Origin: an uncultured Ruminococcus sp.
GTDB taxonomy: Bacteria > Bacillota > Clostridia > Oscillospirales > Ruminococcaceae
DNA length: 27,666 nt
Direction: 5' to 3'
NCBI RefSeq assembly: GCF_946187255.1
Contig: NZ_CAMHRZ010000008.1
Location: 1-27,666 of the forward strand
How positions within the stretch are numbered: position 1 is the stretch's first letter; each line of letters begins with the position of its first letter. Of the stretch, positions 1 to 6,241 are shown in pieces. The translations under genes were made by a program, and so were the position numbers. The notes under the pieces were generated by a model. It worked only from the letters and a program-made list of their open reading frames with translations. It had not been told where the DNA came from and searched no databases.

Positions 1-73
1 TACCACACTTCATCAAAAAAGCCTACCCTTGCGGATAGACTTTTGCGACAGACTGGAACTGTGTCTATAGACA

Positions 74-244
74 CAGTTTGAGACTGCCGCGTTCATCGTT
101 GACTGCCTGAGAGCCGATACCACCGATAAGGCGATAGCCGACAAGATCATGGCGTAGTATTCGGGTGCAGACAGGGCGACCGTGGAGCGTGATGTGGCGG
201 AGATCATAGGCGATCTGCGCAGTGTCGGGGCAATAGCCGAATAA
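74..244 (+). pseudogene. PqqD-like protein remnant (C-terminal part, interrupted)
   Basis: The + frame reads QFETAAFIVDCLRADTTD..., then a TAG stop at 155-157, then YSGADRATVERDVAEIIGDL... to a TAA at 242-244. This follows the C-terminal half of the PqqD family: an N-E-T-x-A-F-I start, a central T-x-x-x-I helix, and a final E-R-D-V-x-x-x-I-x-x-L-x-x-x-G-x-I helix. PqqD-like proteins bind the leader of ribosomally made peptides and deliver them to a radical SAM or other maturase. A second in-frame stop at 68-70 closes the frame upstream and no start with a ribosome binding site is visible, so the gene looks decayed. A frameshift further upstream may continue it outside the window. A sequencing error at 155-157 is possible. 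The family call rests on pattern recognition only. Confidence 0.45.
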
Positions 245-258
245 TGACATTCTCAGCC

Positions 259-280
259 ATTGTTTTTTATAAAAAACAAT
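259..280. repeat. Perfect 22-bp palindrome
   Basis: ATTGTTTTTTA followed directly by its exact reverse complement. It lies 15 bp after the end of the PqqD-like frame. It could be a terminator-like hairpin or a protein-binding site; the A+T-only centre makes a stable RNA hairpin doubtful. Confidence 0.6.
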
Positions 281-341
281 TTAGGTCAGAGTCCCGTACA
301 GCGGATGAGAGCCTGTTTCACAAGCTATAACATAAAAATAC

Positions 342-378
342 AGCGCTGCTGCCCGGTAAAGACAGCAACGCTTTTTTT
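342..378 (+). terminator. Intrinsic terminator, probably bidirectional
   Basis: AGCG-c-TGCTG pairs with CAGCA-a-CGCT across an 11-nt loop and is followed by seven T on the + strand. It ends the + transcript that contained the PqqD-like remnant. On the - strand the same hairpin lies about 45 bp after the stop of the LRR gene and runs into a T-rich stretch, so it may serve both. Confidence 0.7.
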
Positions 379-422
379 CGTTCAGAATAGTTTCCGGGAT
401 ATTATAAGACAGTCTCCCCTGC

Positions 423-1547
423 TCACTTTATTGTAACAGTGAAAGTCCTTCTGTTGAGATCGCTTGTATCCCATTCGCCGTTGACCTTTGCGCAGACTAC
501 CATTTTATATGTGCCTGCCGCCAGCTTAGGCGAGGTGTATGTGTTGACATCTTCCGCAAAATACTTCTTCACGCGCCAGCTGCCTGCCTGATACACCGCC
601 AGACCGTACTCTTCCGCATCGGGAACGGAAGTCCATTTTATACGGAACTGCTTGTCCCTGACTTCGGACGTTACAACGGGATAGGTCTTTGCGTCGATGG
701 CTTCAAACTTAAAGCCGTTTCTCTTAGCGTAGGCATCAGCGGAGGAACCTTCGTAGCCCTTTATAGTGAAATCGAAATACCTTGAATAATATCCACTGTA
801 AACCGAATATCCCAGAGCTTTGGCTCCGAAGCTGGTAACGCTTTTCGGGATAGCTATGGTTTTAAGGTTCGGGCAGTTCATGAAAGCCTGAGTATCAATA
901 CGCTTGACGCTGTTGGGTATCCTTACATTTTCAAGGCTGTAACAGTCAAAGAAAGCTGATTCGCCGATGAACGTCACCTTGTCGGGGATAACTATGCTTT
1001 TGAGTTTTGAGCAGCCCGAGAAAGCCAGATAATCGATCTTTGTAAGGCTCTTCGGCAGAGTTATGCTTGTAAGTTCCGGGCAATTCCTGAAAGTGTCCCC
1101 TTTGATCTCCGTAATGCCTTCCGGGATAACGATGCTTTCAAGGCTCGTACAGGATATGAAAGCTAAATTGCCGATATAGTTGACGCTCTGCGGGATATTT
1201 ATACTTTTAAGGCTTTTGCAGACTCCGAAAGCATAGTCTCCGATGTTCGTAACACTGTCGGGGATAGTTACGCTTTCAAGGCTTTTGCATTCATAGAAAC
1301 ACTCAGCGCCGATGGATGTAACAGTTTTCCCGTCTATCTCGGAAGGGATGACAACTGTTTCGATCTCACGATCTTTGCATTTGGATATCTCGACCGTACC
1401 GTCATCAAGTATAGTGTAAGTGAGATCTTCATACGTTTCGGCACTCGCCGTCAGTGAAAAGTAATCGAATACCCCCGTCGGCAGAGCAGTCGCTCCCGAA
1501 AAAACAATAGCCAGTGCAGCCAGTCCGCATACAATTCTTTTATTCAT
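423..1547 (-). CDS. Secreted leucine-rich-repeat (BspA-like, LRR_5) protein with C-terminal CBM37/FN3-like module
   Basis: A 374-residue exported protein. A Sec signal peptide (MNKR start, hydrophobic core, A-S-A cleavage site near residue 36) precedes about nine LRR_5 units of 23 residues (residues ~55-265; pattern L-x-S-I-x-I-P-x-x-V-x-x-I-G-x-x-A-F-x-x-C). The last 86 residues (289-374) are a beta-rich module starting YPVV, with W-x-x-V-x-x-A-x-x-Y-G and A-K-V-N-G-x-W signatures. It is closely related to the C-termini of the cystatin-like protein and the xylanase in this window. The frame is open to a TTG at 1560-1562, but the ATG at 1547 has a GGAGG nine bases before it and starts the signal peptide. 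LRR_5 proteins usually mediate surface or protein contacts; the tail may bind polysaccharide. The exact function is unknown. Confidence 0.88.
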   Translation of the reverse strand: MNKRIVCGLAALAIVFSGATALPTGVFDYFSLTASAETYEDLTYTILDDGTVEISKCKDREIETVVIPSEIDGKTVTSIGAECFYECKSLESVTIPDSVTNIGDYAFGVCKSLKSINIPQSVNYIGNLAFISCTSLESIVIPEGITEIKGDTFRNCPELTSITLPKSLTKIDYLAFSGCSKLKSIVIPDKVTFIGESAFFDCYSLENVRIPNSVKRIDTQAFMNCPNLKTIAIPKSVTSFGAKALGYSVYSGYYSRYFDFTIKGYEGSSADAYAKRNGFKFEAIDAKTYPVVTSEVRDKQFRIKWTSVPDAEEYGLAVYQAGSWRVKKYFAEDVNTYTSPKLAAGTYKMVVCAKVNGEWDTSDLNRRTFTVTIK

Positions 1548-1614
1548 TGATAATACCTCCAATTAAAAATTTAATCAGAAAAGCCATACAAATAACGCAT
1601 CTTTTCTGTCACTT

Positions 1615-1644
1615 ATTATATCACTTTTTACCAATTCAAGTCAA
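1615..1644 (-). promoter_or_regulatory. Promoter for the 374-residue LRR gene
   Basis: Read on the - strand: TTGACT (1639-1644), 18-bp spacer, TATAAT (1615-1620). The predicted start of transcription lies about 60 bp upstream of the ATG. Confidence 0.6.
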
Positions 1645-1890
1645 TAGAGATAGTTAAGAAAATATAGACGATTATTTTGTTAAAATATTGATGTAATCTC
1701 CAAAAACTGGTATTTTATCGCAGAAAACCATAAAATAACCGACCTCCCTTGATTTTTCAGCCGGGCGTTAGTAAAGGTCGGGAACGGCTCTCGGAAGGTA
1801 TCACAGACAGACGAACTGCAAAAGTGTAAAGATCTTATTATATAGTAATTTTTTACCGGTTAAAAATGCCGTAAGATTTCATTAAAGTTC
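1645..1890. other. A+T-rich intergenic stretch, nothing recognised
   Basis: About 245 bp between the two divergent promoters. I see no supported reading frame, RNA gene or strong hairpin. Confidence 0.5.
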
Positions 1891-1919
1891 TTGACATTTT
1901 AGCGGATATGTGCTAAAAT
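1891..1919 (+). promoter_or_regulatory. Extended -10 promoter for the giant LRR gene
   Basis: TTGACA (1891-1896), 17-bp spacer ending in TGC, then TAAAAT (1914-1919). A consensus -35 box and an extended -10 TGn make it a strong sigma-A promoter. It gives a leader of roughly 210 nt before the ATG at 2139. Confidence 0.8.
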
Positions 1920-1997
1920 TAAAATATATTATATGTTTACACAGCGATAACTAAATGTAAGACTTCTGTAAGTTTTCAAACGAGAGGGTTGACATCT

Positions 1998-2081
1998 ATG
2001 CTTAAACGCGCTATACCTGCACAGCACAGCATAACTGCACCCTTTTCACAATTTAATACGGATATACGGCGTGCTCTGTGA
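1998..2081 (+). CDS. Possible 27-codon leader peptide
   Basis: An ATG at 1998 preceded at a good distance by GAGAGGG (1982-1988) opens a 27-codon frame beginning MLKRAIPAQH and ending DIRRAL at a TGA (2079-2081). The stop falls in the 5' arm of the hairpin at 2069-2106, the arrangement expected if translation of a leader affects a downstream attenuator. No homologue is recognised, and a frame of this size can arise by chance. Confidence 0.3.
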   Translation: MLKRAIPAQHSITAPFSQFNTDIRRAL

Positions 2082-2110
2082 GGAACTTATGTTCCGCAGG
2101 GTGCGCTTTT
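2069..2110 (+). promoter_or_regulatory. Leader hairpin with T-run, candidate attenuator
   Basis: An imperfect stem runs from GCGTGC (2069) to GTGCGC (2106), capped by GGAAC-TTAT-GTTCC (2082-2095), with wobble pairs and mismatches in the lower stem. It is followed by TTTTGTTGTTT. It sits 17 bp upstream of the AAGGAGG of the giant LRR gene, so it could terminate transcription early or simply protect the leader RNA. No known riboswitch class is recognised. Confidence 0.45.
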
Positions 2111-2138
2111 GTTGTTTATCAATTCAAGGAGGTTCAAT

Positions 2139-5100
2139 ATGAAAGGTCAAGTATGGAAAAAGGCGCTCGCGGGCTGTCTTGCGCTGATGATCATCTCGGG
2201 CGGTCTGCCTGTGCAGCAGATCGCTGACTTGTCAGTCGATACGGCTATCACGGCGAGTGCGGAATCGGTGGCGAGCGGTGAATGCGGCGAAAACTTAACG
2301 TGGTCTCTTTCCGATGATGGGATCCTTACGATCACAGGCACGGGAGATATGTATGATTATAATAATTCCGATGGCGGGCGTGCGCCGTGGTATGATCAAC
2401 GTTCGCAGATAACAGGCATATCTCTTCCCGACGGTCTTACCTCGATAGGAAATTTCGCATTCATTCGTTGTTATAATGTCAAAAGCGTAACTATCCCGGA
2501 CAGCGTGACAACTATCGGCATATTTGCGTTCTTTGGGTGCACAGGTATGACATCGCTGACAATACCCGACGGCGTGACAACTATCGGCAACGATGCGTTC
2601 AACTCCTGCTACGATCTTACATCGCTGACAATACCCGACAGCGTTACAAGCATCGGCAGCTATGCGTTCAATTACTGCTCAAGTCTTACATCGCTGACAA
2701 TACCCGACAGCATAACAAGCATCGGCAATGGAACGTTCAGTGGCTGTTCAGGTCTTACATCGTTGGCAATACCCGACAGTGTCACAAGCATCGGCAGTGT
2801 TGCGTTCCAAAGCTGCAAAGGACTCAAGTCGGTGACAATACCGGGCAGCGTTGAAAGCATCGGCACCTATGTGTTCTATAACAGCCCAAATCTTACCGAT
2901 ATTTACTTTGTCGGAACGGAAGAGGAATGGGCTGCACTTACAGACGGCGTTGATTTCCTGCTTCCCGAGGGCTGCGTAATACACTTCATGAAGAAAAATA
3001 TCACGATAGACACCGGCATACACGGCACTATCACCGCCGACAAGTCTGCCGCATTCGAGGGCGAGACCGTCACACTTACCGTGACGAACGCTGAGGGCTA
3101 TGCGGTCACGGAAGTATACGTAAATGGCGGCAAAGCTGCTGTCACCGATAATAAGGACGGCACTTATTCGTTCACAATGCCCGCCGGTGATGTTACCGTG
3201 ATGGCGGAAGAGCTCGCAACAAGATGGGAAAGCGGCGACTGCATAGTTAACTATGACAGAGAAACCAACACCCTGACAGTCAGCAAGAAAGACGGCGACG
3301 GCAACGGGGCTATGGCGGATTATAATTCTTTTTATTATGCTCCGTGGACAAATGTAGAAAGGTCTGTCAAAACAATTGTTGTTAACGAAGGCGTTACAAG
3401 CATCGGCCACAAAACGTTCCTTTACTGCCCAAGTCTTACGTCGGTGACAATACCGGACAGTGTGACAAGCATCGGCGTTTCTGCGTTCGAGGAGTGCGCT
3501 AGTCTTACGTCGGTGACAATACCCGACAGCGTTACAACTATCTGCATCGATGCATTCAGTTTATGCAAAAGTCTTACGTCACTGACATTGCCAAATGGTA
3601 TTACAAGCATCAGCTCTGGTATGTGCTATCATTGCAGTAGTCTAACATCGGTGACAATACCCGACAGCGTTACAAGCATCGAAAGCTGGGCGTTCGATGG
3701 CTGCTCAGGTCTTACATCGGTGACAATACCGAACAGCGTTACAGGCATCGGCATCAATGTGTTCAATAAATGCACAAGTCTTACTGATATTTACTATGTC
3801 GGAACGGAAGAAGAATGGGATGCGATCGTCAAAACTAATGCAAATATCCCTGATTCCTGCACGATACATTTCATGAAGAAAAATATCACGATAGACAGCA
3901 ACATACACGGCACTGTCACCGCAGACAAGTCTGCCGCATTCGAGGGCGAGACCGTCACACTGACAGTGACAAACGCTGAGGGCTATGCGGTCAAGGACAT
4001 TAGAGTCAATGGCGGTAAAGTTGCTGTCACCGATAATAAGGACGGCACTTACTCGTTCACAATACCCGCCGGTGATGTTACCGTGACGGCGGAAGAAATC
4101 GCAACAACATGGGAAAGCGGCGACTGCATAGTTAACTATGATCTTGACGGTACCCTGACCGTCAGCAAGAAACCCGGCGACGGTGACGGTGCTATGGGGG
4201 ATTATAATTATTTTTATTATGCTCCTTGGTTATCTGTAAGAAATTCTATCAAAACAATTGTTGTTAACGAAGGCGTTACAAGCATCAGCATCGATGCGTT
4301 CTATGGATGCACAAGTCTTACGTCGCTGACATTGCCAAATGGTATTACAAGCATCAGCGATGGTGCGTTCGATGGCTGCAAAAGTCTTACATCAGTGACA
4401 ATACCCGACGGCGTTACAAGCATCGGCAATTGTGCGTTCTATAACTGCTCAGGTCTTACATCGGTGAAAATACCCGACGGCGTTGAAACCATCAGCAGTA
4501 ATGTGTTCCAGAACTGCACAGGTCTTACATCTGTGAAAATACCCGACAGTGTCACAAGCATCGGAAGTAGTGCGTTCTATAACTGCACAGGTCTTACATC
4601 GGTGACAATACCCGACGGCGTTACAAGCATCGGCGCTTCTGCGTTCGCTAACTGCACAAGTCTTAAAAGCATAAATCTCCCGAATAGCCGTTTAAACTCC
4701 TATACGTTCAATAACTGCACTGATCTTACTGACTTTTTCTTCTTTGGAACGAAAGATGAGTGGGATTCGGGCTACAGTATTATTAAACTCCCCGCGACCT
4801 GCAAGGTACATTACGAATTTACCCGTGTTCCTGCCGCAGAGCCCACCTACGGAAAGGACGGCAACATTGAGTATTATACCGACTCGGAAAACAATGTGTA
4901 TATCAGTGTCGGCGGCGGCTTCACCGAGAGTTCGCTTGAAGCGGTGACTATCCCCGCACTGACCACGACGGTGGTAATAAACTCCATCGACATCAACGGC
5001 ATGATCACCCCGACAACGGTCATCGCCGAAACATTCACGGCTGATGATTATACCGTTCCCGCAAGCCCCTATCTCGACGGATATGATTTCGCCGGCTGGA

Positions 5101-5804
5101 GGGTGAACGATACTCTTTATACAACGGCTGACGAGGTCATGAGCGCTGTTGCGGCTCTTGTTGCCGAAAAACCCGAAACGGCTGTGACCGTTAAGGTAGT
5201 CTATGAGAAGAGACCCGAAGTATACACCGTCACCGTTAACGGCGGAACTCTCAGAAACGGAAAGACCGGCGGCAGTTATCAGGCTTCCGTACAGCTTTAT
5301 GTTACCGCCGATACCGCACCCGAAGGAAAGAAGTTCGACCACTGGGAAAAGGACGGCGTGACTGTGGGCTATGACAAGACCTATGCCTTCCGTATGCCCT
5401 CGGCTGACACCACACTGACCGCTGTATATTCAGATACCTCTGTTGAGGTGGAAGCAGTCGGCACCGCGTATATCGAAAGTGTCAAGAAGACTGCGGCGAA
5501 CAAACTGTCTTTCGTATCTGTCGTTTCAGTCCCCAACGGCGCAACGATACTCAAAGCGGGTGTGGTAGCAAATACATCAGCCGCTCTTGACGGTGCAGAG
5601 CTGACGACAGCAAATGCTAAGTATACAAGGTTCAACGATACGACCTGCAAAAACTTCACAACATTCAAATACACCTGGACTAAGGGCAGCGTAACTGCCG
5701 CTGATGAGTGGTGTGTACGTTCTTATCTTGTATACAGCGACAGCAAGGGTGAGCATACCGTTTACGGTGATACTGTAACTGCCACACTTTCAAGAGCAGA
5801 ATAA
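2139..5804 (+). CDS. Giant secreted BspA-type LRR_5 surface protein
   Basis: A 1221-residue exported protein. The start is the ATG at 2139 with AAGGAGG six bases before it; an upstream in-frame TTG at 2109 lies in the leader hairpin T-run. After a signal peptide (A-S-A near residue 41) comes a G-E-C-G-E-N-L-T-W entry segment typical of BspA-like proteins. LRR block 1 (~95-265) is followed by beta-module A (~281-370), LRR block 2 (~410-550), beta-module B (~576-665) and LRR block 3 (~700-890). The C-terminal third has InlB-like or Big-like beta segments (D-F-A-G-W and F-D-H-W-E motifs). Modules A and B are near-identical and 295 residues apart. No anchor, dockerin or LPXTG is visible, so it is probably secreted or held by non-covalent contacts. 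Adhesion is the usual inference for this family. A small peptide gene follows 18 bp downstream. Confidence 0.9.
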   Translation: MKGQVWKKALAGCLALMIISGGLPVQQIADLSVDTAITASAESVASGECGENLTWSLSDDGILTITGTGDMYDYNNSDGGRAPWYDQRSQITGISLPDGLTSIGNFAFIRCYNVKSVTIPDSVTTIGIFAFFGCTGMTSLTIPDGVTTIGNDAFNSCYDLTSLTIPDSVTSIGSYAFNYCSSLTSLTIPDSITSIGNGTFSGCSGLTSLAIPDSVTSIGSVAFQSCKGLKSVTIPGSVESIGTYVFYNSPNLTDIYFVGTEEEWAALTDGVDFLLPEGCVIHFMKKNITIDTGIHGTITADKSAAFEGETVTLTVTNAEGYAVTEVYVNGGKAAVTDNKDGTYSFTMPAGDVTVMAEELATRWESGDCIVNYDRETNTLTVSKKDGDGNGAMADYNSFYYAPWTNVERSVKTIVVNEGVTSIGHKTFLYCPSLTSVTIPDSVTSIGVSAFEECASLTSVTIPDSVTTICIDAFSLCKSLTSLTLPNGITSISSGMCYHCSSLTSVTIPDSVTSIESWAFDGCSGLTSVTIPNSVTGIGINVFNKCTSLTDIYYVGTEEEWDAIVKTNANIPDSCTIHFMKKNITIDSNIHGTVTADKSAAFEGETVTLTVTNAEGYAVKDIRVNGGKVAVTDNKDGTYSFTIPAGDVTVTAEEIATTWESGDCIVNYDLDGTLTVSKKPGDGDGAMGDYNYFYYAPWLSVRNSIKTIVVNEGVTSISIDAFYGCTSLTSLTLPNGITSISDGAFDGCKSLTSVTIPDGVTSIGNCAFYNCSGLTSVKIPDGVETISSNVFQNCTGLTSVKIPDSVTSIGSSAFYNCTGLTSVTIPDGVTSIGASAFANCTSLKSINLPNSRLNSYTFNNCTDLTDFFFFGTKDEWDSGYSIIKLPATCKVHYEFTRVPAAEPTYGKDGNIEYYTDSENNVYISVGGGFTESSLEAVTIPALTTTVVINSIDINGMITPTTVIAETFTADDYTVPASPYLDGYDFAGWRVNDTLYTTADEVMSAVAALVAEKPETAVTVKVVYEKRPEVYTVTVNGGTLRNGKTGGSYQASVQLYVTADTAPEGKKFDHWEKDGVTVGYDKTYAFRMPSADTTLTAVYSDTSVEVEAVGTAYIESVKKTAANKLSFVSVVSVPNGATILKAGVVANTSAALDGAELTTANAKYTRFNDTTCKNFTTFKYTWTKGSVTAADEWCVRSYLVYSDSKGEHTVYGDTVTATLSRAE
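2460..2880 (+). repeat. 69-nt LRR coding repeats, block 1
   Basis: Tandem 23-codon units built on a core reading ACATCG-TGACAATACCCGAC followed by AGCGTTACAAGCATCGGC. Adjacent copies are very similar at the DNA level, so unit number could change by recombination or slippage. Confidence 0.75.
2981..3260 (+). repeat. Beta-module coding repeat, copy A
   Basis: Encodes the segment from HFMKKNITID to WESGDCIVNYD. It is repeated almost base for base 885 bp downstream (3866-4145), pointing to a segmental duplication within the gene. Confidence 0.8.
3390..3780 (+). repeat. 69-nt LRR coding repeats, block 2
   Basis: The same 23-codon unit as block 1, about five to six copies, lying between the two copies of the beta-module. 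Confidence 0.75.
3866..4145 (+). repeat. Beta-module coding repeat, copy B
   Basis: Second copy of the segment at 2981-3260, offset by 295 codons. It differs by a few substitutions (for example the TVTAEE and IRVNGGK variants) and is slightly shortened after NYD. Confidence 0.8.
4270..4700 (+). repeat. 69-nt LRR coding repeats, block 3
   Basis: About six further 23-codon units. The last units drift in sequence (NLPNSRLNSYTF), which is usual at the edge of an LRR array. Confidence 0.75.
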
Positions 5805-5822
5805 TTTTGGAGGTGAATATAT

Positions 5823-5924
5823 ATGGAAAAGAAATTAGTAAATCCCGAGATGGAGATCATCAGGTTTGAGGCTGAGGATGTTATCGCAGCATCACCTACC
5901 GGCGAAGACGGCGGAGAGGATTGA
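5823..5924 (+). CDS. 33-residue acidic peptide, possible secreted or processed peptide precursor
   Basis: An ATG at 5823 has a GGAGG at 5809-5813 and opens a 33-codon frame beginning MEKKLVNPEMEIIRF and ending SPTGEDGGED. It starts 18 bp after the stop of the giant LRR gene and ends 37 bp before a terminator, so it is almost certainly on the same transcript. The layout (basic K-K start, N-P-E-M-E-I-I-x-F, then E-D-V-I-A-A-S and a Gly/Asp/Glu tail) matches a pattern I associate with short orphan peptides of gut Clostridia and Bacteroidota, which often begin K-x-P-E and contain D-V-I-x-x-S. Their function is unsettled; a ribosomally made, modified peptide is one possibility. No maturase is next to it. 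It lacks an export signal. Confidence 0.65.
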   Translation: MEKKLVNPEMEIIRFEAEDVIAASPTGEDGGED

Positions 5925-5961
5925 TAATTCATCACCGACCTTAACAGAACAATGATCGGGC

Positions 5962-5995
5962 AAACGGCAGGCGGCTTCGGCGGTCTGCCGTTTTT
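5962..5995 (+). terminator. Intrinsic terminator
   Basis: AAACGGCAG (5962-5970) pairs with CTGCCGTTT (5985-5993) around a G+C-rich loop, followed by T residues. It ends the LRR/peptide transcript. Confidence 0.9.
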
Positions 5996-6095
5996 CTCCG
6001 CCCCGATACCGGTTCACCCCCCCACAAAAAGCGAAACGTCAATTTGTCAAAAGCTATAAAATACTCAGCATCTTCTGATGGAACGCGCATTTTTC

Positions 6096-6124
6096 TTGAC
6101 AACCGCCAAAATAGCAAGTATAAT
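6096..6124 (+). promoter_or_regulatory. Consensus promoter for the dockerin-LRR gene
   Basis: TTGACA (6096-6101), 17-bp spacer, TATAAT (6119-6124): a perfect sigma-A match. The leader of about 110 nt holds two small hairpins, CGGGA-TAT-TCCCG (6148-6160) and AGCC-GAAA-GGCT (6199-6210). The 100 bp between the preceding terminator and this promoter hold nothing I recognise. Confidence 0.85.
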
Positions 6125-6241
6125 AAAAATAGCATTTTTTGCCTGTGCGGGATATTCCCGATATGCATATAAGGGCAACAGACAAAAACGACATTCCGAG
6201 CCGAAAGGCTTTATCTGATATTATGCAGGGGGAAGATATTT

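Noticed and set aside
2748..3410. Long antisense frame within the giant LRR gene
   Set aside because: Antisense frames over repetitive LRR coding DNA stay open because of biased codon use; no ribosome binding site and no domain.
5941..6168. 75-codon - strand frame between the peptide gene and the dockerin-LRR gene
   Set aside because: It runs through a strong + strand terminator and the consensus promoter, has no ribosome binding site and no family resemblance.
6148..6210. Two small hairpins, one with a GAAA tetraloop, as a c-di-GMP riboswitch
   Set aside because: The conserved core of that class is not present around them.
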